Origin: a virus
Virus record (IMG/VR): IMGVR_UViG_3300031787_007614
Location: 124,001-188,000 of that record
Direction: 5' to 3' (one strand)
Length of the DNA: 64,000 nt
This document shows, piece after piece, positions 31,156 through 38,763 of the stretch (its first letter is position 1; each line of letters begins with the position of its first letter). Below the pieces are notes generated by a model. It was not told the DNA's origin, did not search any database, and saw only the letters and a program-made list of their open reading frames with translations. The position numbers and the translations under genes were made by a program.

Positions 31156-33273
31156 TTAGTTTGCAATTTCTACGCCGCATGCTGGCGGCACAGGCGGTGC
31201 TGGATCTGGTTTTATGTCTGCGCCACTGAGCTTGTTTTCAGCCAGTTTCATTTGGTTCTCGCCTTCGCGTAAACTGCCAATCATGGCTTGACCGGCTAAT
31301 GTTGTGGTGTCAGCTATGTTTTGTAAGAAATCATATGGACCGCAAGTTTGGCATTCTCTGCCGTACTGTGACAGCATTTGAGAAAACGCCACAATTGAAT
31401 TTTGCTCACCTGACACCAAAGCAAAATAGTCAATACCAGCTTTGACTTGATAGGTTTTCTCTTTGTTGAGATATGTGGCAATGGCAATCCATGCAGTGTT
31501 CAATGTGCCGACTGTGGCAGTGTATGTGGGATTGGCATACAGTGTTGCTATGGCCGAGTTGGCATTGGTAATTTGTGTTAGCACCGCGGCATCGTTAGCT
31601 GCAACCAAAATATTAGTATAGGCGGTATTCAATGTGGCCAACGCTCCGGCAGTTTGTAGTGTTTGAACTGCTGCCGACGCTATGTCAAATTGCGCTGCCA
31701 GATTGTTGTAATCAATTGCTGTGCCCAACACATCACACATGGTAATATTGCCGTCTGTGCCTGATCCAGTGGCCACAGAATTATTGATGTAATTAGTAGT
31801 TGCGGCGGCAACAGGATTGGTCAATGCTTCAATTTGGTCCAGACCAGTCATGGTGTTTAGTCCACCAAGTGTGATTGGTTCCCAGTAGGTTGTGTTGTTG
31901 ATATTGGTACCAGCCGGAACATCATCTATGGCCTGATAAAACACAGTAGCGGGACTTAACACTGCCAGTGGAGGCTGCAATGTGCTGTTAGGATTGACTG
32001 GAGCAGCCGCCACAATGTCGTTGGCCAAGTAGTCACTGTTCACGTCCCAGGGATTGCGATCAAAGCCTTGTATGGTTTGTGCCAGTTCTGGCCAAGTGGC
32101 TAATGGAATATTTGTAATCTGTTGCACAGCCGCTTGTGTGGACTTGTTGGCCACAGCTTGATCTGGGGGAATAATTTTTGCCAACTCATCACACCCAGAT
32201 GGAGCAGGTAAAAATGCACCCACGGTCTCGGCTAGGTTCATGTTGACTGCACCATTGGTCTGGTAAATTGGCACAGGACCTGCTGGTGACGGTGTTAGTA
32301 AATTGGTATAACTGTTTGGAAACATCACAGCTGGATTTAACAAATCTGCCATGGTTGAAACATTAGGTGTGGTCACTCCCAGTATGTCTAATACATCTTG
32401 TAAGGCAGCGTCTGTGATACTGACCAATGCTGGGTATGCTTTTTTCTGTAGTTTATCAAATTCGTTTGGGGTGAGACCACTGGGATTGAACAATGACACT
32501 TTGTTGATGTTCACTAGGTTTGATATGTCTTGTAATGTCAGTCCTTGGTCCTGTAATGCATCACGAACAGCAGGCAACGTACCATTGATGGTGTTGCTTA
32601 CCTTTGACAACTGCGCCAGCAATGCAGCCGGTGTGCCGTATTCATTTAGTGTTTGTGTATTTGTTAACAATCCTTGATTGGCAATATCAGTGGCCAGTCT
32701 GCCCAATGCGCCGGGGCTATCATCCACTAGGCTTGCAATGTTATTGCTTACCAAGTTGCTCATGTTTGTAAATGTAGGGCCCAAATACGTTGCGGCGTTG
32801 CGTGTGCTGTTGATCAACGAATTGGTGGTGGTGATGTACCCTTGCATTGCCATGAATCCTTGACAAAATTTTCCAAGGTCTCTAGTGTCATTGTAGATGC
32901 CTAGATATGCATTACCAGTTTGTTGTACCAAGTCAGCAAATCCGTATGGATCCAATGTGGAAGCATCGCTTTGAGTAGGCAGGTATTCTTGAGTCAAGTA
33001 AGGAAAATTTGCCAATGGCAGTGCAGGAATGGCATCGCCTAGTGCTGGAATTGTGCTGGCACCAATACTCAACAACAAATCTAGTGTGCTTTGAGTTTTG
33101 AATGTCTGAGCTTGGTAATAGTTTACTGCGGCCAACCAATTCACTATCACTGTTTTACCATTGAATGTAGCAATTGCTGTGGTCAGTGCTGTTGGTAAAC
33201 TTTTGACGCCTTGATTGTTCATCAATCCGGCAGCAGCGTTTATTTCTAATGGAGTTAATACACCATTGGCCAT
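31156..33273 (-). CDS. Large tail- or baseplate-associated structural protein
   Basis: 705 residues starting MANGVLTPLEIN at 33273 (TAATG overlap with the PAAR gene); the longer frame to 33435 is out of family and lies inside the PAAR gene. Low charge, Ala/Asn/Thr-rich, typical of virion proteins. About residues 437-495 include a module NSDYLANDIV...VFYQAIDDVPAGTNINNTTYWEP resembling chitin- or carbohydrate-binding repeats of phage fibres. The C-terminus has CQTCGPYDF. Next to a PAAR tip, it may be a baseplate hub or spike accessory protein. Confidence 0.65.
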   Translation of the reverse strand: MANGVLTPLEINAAAGLMNNQGVKSLPTALTTAIATFNGKTVIVNWLAAVNYYQAQTFKTQSTLDLLLSIGASTIPALGDAIPALPLANFPYLTQEYLPTQSDASTLDPYGFADLVQQTGNAYLGIYNDTRDLGKFCQGFMAMQGYITTTNSLINSTRNAATYLGPTFTNMSNLVSNNIASLVDDSPGALGRLATDIANQGLLTNTQTLNEYGTPAALLAQLSKVSNTINGTLPAVRDALQDQGLTLQDISNLVNINKVSLFNPSGLTPNEFDKLQKKAYPALVSITDAALQDVLDILGVTTPNVSTMADLLNPAVMFPNSYTNLLTPSPAGPVPIYQTNGAVNMNLAETVGAFLPAPSGCDELAKIIPPDQAVANKSTQAAVQQITNIPLATWPELAQTIQGFDRNPWDVNSDYLANDIVAAAPVNPNSTLQPPLAVLSPATVFYQAIDDVPAGTNINNTTYWEPITLGGLNTMTGLDQIEALTNPVAAATTNYINNSVATGSGTDGNITMCDVLGTAIDYNNLAAQFDIASAAVQTLQTAGALATLNTAYTNILVAANDAAVLTQITNANSAIATLYANPTYTATVGTLNTAWIAIATYLNKEKTYQVKAGIDYFALVSGEQNSIVAFSQMLSQYGRECQTCGPYDFLQNIADTTTLAGQAMIGSLREGENQMKLAENKLSGADIKPDPAPPVPPACGVEIAN

Positions 33274-33560
33274 TATCCTGCCCTTACATCGCCACTGCCA
33301 CCGGCTCGAGCATGACCACAAGTGTCTGCATCTCCAGTTAGGCTTACTGCTATTCCACCAGCTCGTACTGTGCCCGAACCGCCTGCGGTTGAGGGTCCGC
33401 AATGTATGCCAGGACATCCTCTTCGTCCACAACAAGGATGGGCGCTGACACCTTGCCCAGTTGTGGCAATTGGTCTTCCGTTTATGCGTACCGAACCAAT
33501 ACCCGATGTAATCACACCGCCTGCTCCGTTTGCATCACCCACTCGTTGTATTCCTGGCAT
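33273..33560 (-). CDS. PAAR-repeat spike-tip protein
   Basis: 95 residues, Gly-rich (GDANGAGGVITSGIGSVRIN, PCCGRRGCPGIHCGPSTAGG, SLTGDADTCGHARAGG). The repeated short strands with Cys/His match PAAR proteins, which cap the central spike and bind a metal at the tip. In T4 the equivalent is gp5.4. TAATG overlap with the structural gene downstream. Confidence 0.85.
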   Translation of the reverse strand: MPGIQRVGDANGAGGVITSGIGSVRINGRPIATTGQGVSAHPCCGRRGCPGIHCGPSTAGGSGTVRAGGIAVSLTGDADTCGHARAGGSGDVRAG

Positions 33561-33561
33561 G

Positions 33562-33855
33562 TTATCCTACTAAGATTTTCTTTTCTGGCACCTTTATGCC
33601 TGTAGTTGCTTCGATGTATTTCATACGCACATTTTCATCCGTCAATGAATGAATAGCAACACAGCTCATATTTAGCCGGGGATTTTTGTCAGGATCTGCG
33701 GTAAACATACTCGGCACAAGTCCCATGCCTTGTGGACCTGGGGCCACGCTTACAGGATCCTGTAAGATAGCATAGCCCGACTCCATGTCCACAAGTTTGG
33801 CAATCATTTCTTCGCCAGAGTTCAGTTTGAATGTGTAAACTTTTCCAATTTCCAT
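33562..33855 (-). CDS. Small beta-rich phage protein
   Basis: 97 residues (MEIGKVYTFKLNSGEEMIAKLV start). The first half has the strand pattern of a small Sm-like or SH3-like barrel (IGKVYTFKLNSGEEMIAKLVDMESGYAIL, ILQDPVSV). It overlaps the glutaredoxin stop by one base. Function unknown; virion or RNA-binding roles are both possible. Confidence 0.6.
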   Translation of the reverse strand: MEIGKVYTFKLNSGEEMIAKLVDMESGYAILQDPVSVAPGPQGMGLVPSMFTADPDKNPRLNMSCVAIHSLTDENVRMKYIEATTGIKVPEKKILVG

Positions 33856-34085
33856 TATTTGCTTTCTGTTAGTTTTGTTCTGAGTTCGGTGAACCCGCCT
33901 ACCAGTTGATCATCTAAAAAGATCTGTGGTACTGTACGAGCATTTGGTACTGCTTCTAGTAGTTGTTCTCGTGTCCAACCATGCATAATATTGCGTTCTT
34001 CAAATTCAATGTTACGTGATTTCAACAACGCCTTGGCTTGGTCGCAGTAGGGGCATTGGTCTTTTGACCATACAATTGCTTTCAT
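33855..34085 (-). CDS. Glutaredoxin
   Basis: 76 residues starting MKAIVWSKDQ at 34085; AAGGAAA precedes, and the ATG at 34124 is rejected. CPYC active site (residues 11-14), TVPQIFLDD cis-Pro loop and GGFTEL glutathione site. It reduces ribonucleotide reductase, whose genes lie close by (34494-35594, 38764-41076), as in T4 nrdC. Confidence 0.93.
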   Translation of the reverse strand: MKAIVWSKDQCPYCDQAKALLKSRNIEFEERNIMHGWTREQLLEAVPNARTVPQIFLDDQLVGGFTELRTKLTESK

Positions 34086-34086
34086 T

Positions 34087-34497
34087 TTATTTTCCTTCTT
34101 TTGATTTGTCGTAAGTCTTGGCAAAGATATCTGTTTTTACAACACCGTAGTCACCAGGACCATGTCGAACAATGTAGTCATTGCCACGAGTGTATTCTAA
34201 GTTGCCCCATGATGCTCGAACAACACCGTCATGGTCAGCAAGACGAGCAACCTTCATGATCTTCTTGGGCGTAGCAGTGCCATCTTGATTATCATCGTAG
34301 TAGGCAGCAAACTTGATAGGACTCACAGGATACCGTTCGCCCTTGGGTCCTGTAATAATCTTAAAACCAACTGTGTAGGCAACAGGACCTTCGAGGGTTT
34401 CTATAGTTCCGTTGTCTGTGGCAGTTTCATACTTGATAGGTGTTGGATGCTTGTAGGTTTCAAATCCACCTTGTTGGAACCATTCGTCGTTGATCAT
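34087..34497 (-). CDS. PGDYG-motif phage protein
   Basis: 136 residues. The C-terminal sequence GPGDYGVVKTDIFAKTYD matches the PGDYG family of short proteins, function unknown. A Gly-rich beta segment (YTVGFKIITGPKGERYPVSP) precedes it. It lies between glutaredoxin and nrdB with a 4-base overlap, suggesting a link with deoxynucleotide synthesis. Confidence 0.7.
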   Translation of the reverse strand: MINDEWFQQGGFETYKHPTPIKYETATDNGTIETLEGPVAYTVGFKIITGPKGERYPVSPIKFAAYYDDNQDGTATPKKIMKVARLADHDGVVRASWGNLEYTRGNDYIVRHGPGDYGVVKTDIFAKTYDKSKEGK

Positions 34498-35594
34498 AGG
34501 TTTGGTAACTCGTCGTAGTCAATGGCATCGCCCATCACGCCAATAACATAATTGGTTGATTCATTTTCCTGCAAGGCAGTTTGCTTCTTGCTGGTGTCCA
34601 CATGCTTGTTGAACCATGGAATGGGTGTGGAGCGTGGTGCTGGTTCTAGATACTTGATGCCAATTTCTTTCAAGGCATTGGCTGCTGTGTAATCTACAAA
34701 GTCTTTTAAGATTTGTGCGTTAAGGCCAATCACTGGTCCCTTGTTGAACAAGTAATCAGCCCACTCTTTTTCTTCACGGATCACATCCAGGTACAGTTGA
34801 TACACTTCTGCTTCACATTCTTGTTTGGCTTGAGCAAAGCGAGGGTCTTCTTTCACCACTTGATTGATGATCCACCCTGTCCATTCCTTGTGCAGGATTT
34901 CATCTTGCAGGATCAACTGAATGATGTTGCCATTGCCAATGAAGATGCGATTTTCTACCATGGCCAAACTGGTAGCAAAGCTAACCATAAAGCGGAATGC
35001 CTCCAATGCGTAACTGGCATTGAGAGCCAACCAAATTGCTTTAACGTGGCCGTGATCTTTGACAGGAACTTCTAGTTCTTTTTCGCAGTTGACCATGTGC
35101 AAGTGATCGTAATACTTGCCCACGCTTGACGCCATGTCCACAATCTCTTTGGTGTCGTGGATGGTGTTGAACACATCCTTGGGCACATTGTAGATGTTGC
35201 GAATGATGTGACTGTAACTGCGTGAATGAATATTGGTTTCAAAGAAACTCCAGTTGTACATCAATGCTTCTAATTCTGGAATACTAATTACAGGAGTAAA
35301 CACCTGTGCTGGACCACGGCCTTGCAATGAGTCTAGTGCTGTTTGGCGCAATAAATTTGCAGTAAAGATATGCTTGACTGTGTCTGACGCTTCTTTGAAG
35401 TCATTGGCATCTTTGCTTAGACTAATCTCTTCTGGAACCCAAAAGAAACCGCGAGCTTCTTGTTCGTACTTGGCCAGTTTGTTGTATTTGACTTCTTCAA
35501 ATCGCTGAATGGTTACAGGACCTGCAGGATCCAGAAACATCTTGCGATGCAGGTAATCTGTTTTGGTTGATAAGTTGTATTGTGCTTGACTCAT
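34494..35594 (-). CDS. nrdB: Ribonucleotide reductase class I beta subunit
   Basis: 366 residues, carrying the di-iron tyrosyl-radical site. The usual ligands are visible: Asp88 (TALDSLQ), Glu119 and His123 (FFETNIHSRSY), radical Tyr127 in the same stretch, then EAFRF and DEILHKE for the other Glu/His ligands. E. coli has E-T-I-H, here E-T-N-I-H, one residue longer. C-terminal tail (IDYDELPNL) is the NrdA-binding end. Partner nrdA is at 38764-41076, five genes upstream on the same strand. Confidence 0.95.
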   Translation of the reverse strand: MSQAQYNLSTKTDYLHRKMFLDPAGPVTIQRFEEVKYNKLAKYEQEARGFFWVPEEISLSKDANDFKEASDTVKHIFTANLLRQTALDSLQGRGPAQVFTPVISIPELEALMYNWSFFETNIHSRSYSHIIRNIYNVPKDVFNTIHDTKEIVDMASSVGKYYDHLHMVNCEKELEVPVKDHGHVKAIWLALNASYALEAFRFMVSFATSLAMVENRIFIGNGNIIQLILQDEILHKEWTGWIINQVVKEDPRFAQAKQECEAEVYQLYLDVIREEKEWADYLFNKGPVIGLNAQILKDFVDYTAANALKEIGIKYLEPAPRSTPIPWFNKHVDTSKKQTALQENESTNYVIGVMGDAIDYDELPNL

Positions 35595-35609
35595 TTTGTT
35601 ATTTTCCTG

Positions 35610-36245
35610 TTATTCATTTTTTTCTTCTATGGTATAAAACCAATCATCTCCAGCTGACCACTTGCGTGTGCCATCCACTGTAAAAATAGTCTGTGCAGCC
35701 TTAAAGTCTGGAAACTTAACATTACCTGAAATTAAACTTTGGTCGTACCACAAACATCGGTTGTTGGGTTGGCAAGCAAACTGACCGTTTTCCAATCTAA
35801 TAAAGTTGAAACTTTTGTGCTCTTCGGCAACCTCAGTAAAGCCTGTGTCCACGTCCATACCATCTGCACAAAAGTCCACAGTGAACAAATAAGTTCCGTG
35901 GTGCCATTCCTTGTCTTTACCCAGAAACTTTACACCTAGATTACGCAGGCCTATTTTTTCAATGATAGTAAAACGATAGCCCATACAGTCCCAAAGTTGC
36001 AAGGTGTCTATAGGCAGCTGGCCTGTGTGATTTTCTTGCCACACATAAGCATGGATGGGCAGTTTGTCATACAGTGCTCCGTAGTTGGGCAACAAGGACT
36101 CGATACGAAACACCTGCCCACGTAGTGCTTTAAGGCTAACCCATATTGCGGGTTCTAATTCTCCGTGACCTTTTTCAAAGTTGTAGAGAAATTCTCTTTT
36201 GACAAAGCATTTGATCGGTGGAAGAGATCCTACAATGTAGCTCAT
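35610..36245 (-). CDS. Conserved phage hypothetical protein near nrd genes
   Basis: 211 residues (MSYIVGSLPPIKCFVKREFLYN start). It resembles a family found beside ribonucleotide reductase genes in aquatic T4-like phages, with WVSLKALRGQVFRIESLLPNYGALYDKLP and a Trp-rich C-terminus (RKWSAGDDWFYTIEE). No signal. Function unknown. Confidence 0.65.
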   Translation of the reverse strand: MSYIVGSLPPIKCFVKREFLYNFEKGHGELEPAIWVSLKALRGQVFRIESLLPNYGALYDKLPIHAYVWQENHTGQLPIDTLQLWDCMGYRFTIIEKIGLRNLGVKFLGKDKEWHHGTYLFTVDFCADGMDVDTGFTEVAEEHKSFNFIRLENGQFACQPNNRCLWYDQSLISGNVKFPDFKAAQTIFTVDGTRKWSAGDDWFYTIEEKNE

Positions 36246-36896
36246 TTAGTATTTTCCCGATGCAAGAACTATCTTACAAATGTGTTCTAATCTTTCAATG
36301 TGCTCATAAGCACGCCATGGAGTGACATCAATGGCCACAACTCCGTGACCTTTGATTCCCACAATATCAAATTTGATATTGCCTGCTGAATCCAATCCTA
36401 AATTACGGTGACATGCATCAGCAAGTTCTTGGCTGATAGGTGCTACATCTCCCACATTGGGTGCTACTTTAGTGTATCGATTGAGTTCTGGAAATGAATC
36501 ACTAATAGTGCTCAGATCAATACCGGCATGCATGGCCGCAATACAATAGGTTGGATGAACATGAACAACAACTCTAACATCATTGCTGTGTTGACCCATT
36601 TCCATTTGTAGGCCAAAGTGCAGGGGAATTTCACCGCTGGGCTTGAGGTTGGCACTGATGTCAGTATAGTGATCTTCTTGCCAGAATTTTGTTAAAAACG
36701 GAGGAATTGGATTGATATGATCAACTAATTTAATTTTTTTAAACTGATCAGGTTGTAGCGTTTGCTTGCGCACACCTGATGGTGTGATATAAAAGTGATC
36801 ACGGTCGTGATGACGAATAGAGATGTTGCCATCTCTACTGGTTATCCAATTGCGTTTGTACGCATCTACTAATATATCACAACAGGTTTCTAGCAT
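36246..36896 (-). CDS. Class II aldolase/adducin-family protein
   Basis: 216 residues. Motifs of the L-fuculose-phosphate aldolase type: N-terminal WITSRDGNISIRH, the zinc pair VVHVHPTY, the Glu of PSGEIPLHFG and IKGHGVVAI, plus EHIERLEHICKI. Such enzymes split sugar phosphates reversibly. It follows the PRMT-like gene with a short overlap. Substrate cannot be read from sequence. Confidence 0.8.
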   Translation of the reverse strand: MLETCCDILVDAYKRNWITSRDGNISIRHHDRDHFYITPSGVRKQTLQPDQFKKIKLVDHINPIPPFLTKFWQEDHYTDISANLKPSGEIPLHFGLQMEMGQHSNDVRVVVHVHPTYCIAAMHAGIDLSTISDSFPELNRYTKVAPNVGDVAPISQELADACHRNLGLDSAGNIKFDIVGIKGHGVVAIDVTPWRAYEHIERLEHICKIVLASGKY

Positions 36897-37837
36897 TTTA
36901 ATTGTTCCAGTGAGTATGTAATTAGCCCAGTTTTTACACTGTGCTCAACAACTAAATTTGTTTGTGGGTTTGATAAAATTATAGGGTTTTCTCCTGGCCC
37001 CCAATGTCCGGTATCCAAATACAATCGATCATTGTCTTGTGCCATACCCATGCGCGGCACGATCAACACAGTTTTGTCACGCCAGTGTTCAGTAGGCACC
37101 GTTAACACAAAATGTTCACGATCATCACGGCACTGTGTAACATAACTAGCAACCACAGAACCAGCTTGAACTGCTCGCATGTATGGTATCCAGTTCCACA
37201 CTGTGCTAACTTGTCGATCAAACTGCATGATGCCCGGGGTCAGATGTAGCAACGGCATAGGATCATATGTACAATCAGCAGTTTCACAAATAAGTTCATT
37301 TACAGTTTGAACAAATTTATGATCCACATCTACTCCCGGGGCAAAAACTCTATTGGTTTGTTCTTGTACTCCAATGCCTTGCGCAAATGTGTCAGGAATA
37401 ACCAGTGCCCACAGCTCTAAAAAATATTCTCCAGGTAAGAAAATAGATTTGTTGTCTTGAGGCAAGCTATTCCACAAACCTTCCCACCATAAATTACCAT
37501 TCACAGTTTCTGTAAATGTAACTGGTGTGGGTCGATAACTGTTGTCATAACGCTCATTGATAAGTTCTATCTTGTTGTCTAAACCAAGGCGTTGTATGAT
37601 TTCACGTCCCAGCAGATATCTATCATGATCAATTTCAAATGCCCTAACATGATCTGCACCATGCTTTAATGCCAACATTGACAACAGGCCTGTGCCAAAT
37701 CCAATGTCAGTGCAACGTTGGTTGGCAACATAACGAGCAAGAATTCTGTCGTAGAATTGGTTACGCATGAAGTCGTTGATCATGCCTAGATTCACACCAT
37801 CATGGTTGAACCAATCAATCCTACTCAAAAAACTCAT
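36890..37837 (-). CDS. PRMT-like SAM methyltransferase
   Basis: 315 residues starting MSFLSRIDWF at 37837. SAM motif I TDIGFGTGLLSML and post-I DHVRAFEID match protein arginine methyltransferases. The segment ETVNGNLWWEG is in the position of the double-E loop, though with an altered spacing. The C-terminal beta-barrel part is plausible. The start overlaps the previous stop (TAATG). Protein arginine methylation in a phage would be unusual; small-molecule methylation is the alternative. Confidence 0.7.
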   Translation of the reverse strand: MSFLSRIDWFNHDGVNLGMINDFMRNQFYDRILARYVANQRCTDIGFGTGLLSMLALKHGADHVRAFEIDHDRYLLGREIIQRLGLDNKIELINERYDNSYRPTPVTFTETVNGNLWWEGLWNSLPQDNKSIFLPGEYFLELWALVIPDTFAQGIGVQEQTNRVFAPGVDVDHKFVQTVNELICETADCTYDPMPLLHLTPGIMQFDRQVSTVWNWIPYMRAVQAGSVVASYVTQCRDDREHFVLTVPTEHWRDKTVLIVPRMGMAQDNDRLYLDTGHWGPGENPIILSNPQTNLVVEHSVKTGLITYSLEQLKC

Positions 37838-38028
37838 TACCAGTGCCTTATTGTATTTGCTATGATGAACCCACAGGTCACAACATGTATTATAACCCAA
37901 AAGGTCTTGAAGAACAAGGCCAATCGGGCTTCTCGCAAGGTTAAAATGGGCACATCAGGACGGTCATCGTCTGTGTGCCCCATTAGGTGGCCTGTGGCTC
38001 TAGCCCAAACTTTTTCTAGGCTGTTCAT
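37837..38028 (-). CDS. Small membrane protein
   Basis: 63 residues (MNSLEKVWARATGHLMGHTDDD start). Two short hydrophobic stretches with a charged linker; the C-terminal half (FFKTFWVIIHVVTCGFIIANT) is a membrane span. It overlaps the desaturase gene by 29 bases. Function unknown. Confidence 0.55.
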   Translation of the reverse strand: MNSLEKVWARATGHLMGHTDDDRPDVPILTLREARLALFFKTFWVIIHVVTCGFIIANTIRHW

Positions 38029-38755
38029 TCTTTTCCTCTGAAATTGTTAATAAACCAAGCATTGAAAATATTTTAGCGTAAACATATCCAATATCAACTT
38101 CAAACCACCTATGTCTATAATTAGGTCTATATGGCATATTATGGTGATTGTTGTGAAGCTCTTCGCCGCCTAGTAGGATTCCAATTGGAAACAAATTCTT
38201 TGATTTGTCATTTAAATTTTTATGTCCAGCATAGTCAAACCCAAATTTATGAAAAGCATAGTTGCCAATGAATACACCTAGCCAATTTTTAGTTAATAAA
38301 TGTAATACCAATGATAATACTGCTCCAAGATATCCAAACAAAATGCCTGCAACTAGATGTTGCACCCAGGGACCTGCAAACCTATATTTTTCATGCAATG
38401 TTTTTTGCATCCAGTCATCTGGTGTTTGAATGTCAGGACAATACTTTTTAACTTCATCCTGGTCAGCCTTCCACGGTTGACACATTTGTTTAAGTGTTAG
38501 ATGATGTGGGCTCTGATCGTCATTTTTTGTATCGCTGGTTGCATGATGTTTACGATGTCTACTGGTGTAAGTCTCTGCCCAATTTGGCCCCAACGTGCCA
38601 GAAATCCATAACACAATTCTAAAAAAATATCCCAATGGGTTAGATATTAAAAAATGTCTGTGTGCAACAGATCTATGAACATAGATAGAAAAACACGTGG
38701 TAAAAATATGCAGTTGTACCAGCCAAAAAATCCAAAAATATTGCAACTCAAACAT
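38000..38755 (-). CDS. Second acyl-lipid / acyl-CoA desaturase
   Basis: 251 residues. The three His boxes are HRSVAH (about 27-32), HRKHH (about 67-71) and HNNHH (about 203-207), with four hydrophobic spans. It is a relative of the gene at 10815-11519 but diverged. Two phage desaturases suggest that membrane fluidity or fatty-acid chemistry matters in infection. The start at 38755 is 9 bases after the nrdA stop, so the two are likely co-transcribed. Confidence 0.9.
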   Translation of the reverse strand: MFELQYFWIFWLVQLHIFTTCFSIYVHRSVAHRHFLISNPLGYFFRIVLWISGTLGPNWAETYTSRHRKHHATSDTKNDDQSPHHLTLKQMCQPWKADQDEVKKYCPDIQTPDDWMQKTLHEKYRFAGPWVQHLVAGILFGYLGAVLSLVLHLLTKNWLGVFIGNYAFHKFGFDYAGHKNLNDKSKNLFPIGILLGGEELHNNHHNMPYRPNYRHRWFEVDIGYVYAKIFSMLGLLTISEEKNEQPRKSLG

Positions 38756-38763
38756 TTGATAAC

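Noticed and set aside
31156-33435. Longer start at 33435 for the tail protein
   Set aside because: The first 54 residues (Trp/Arg/Ser-rich) are out of character and lie inside the PAAR gene; TAATG at 33273 marks the real start.
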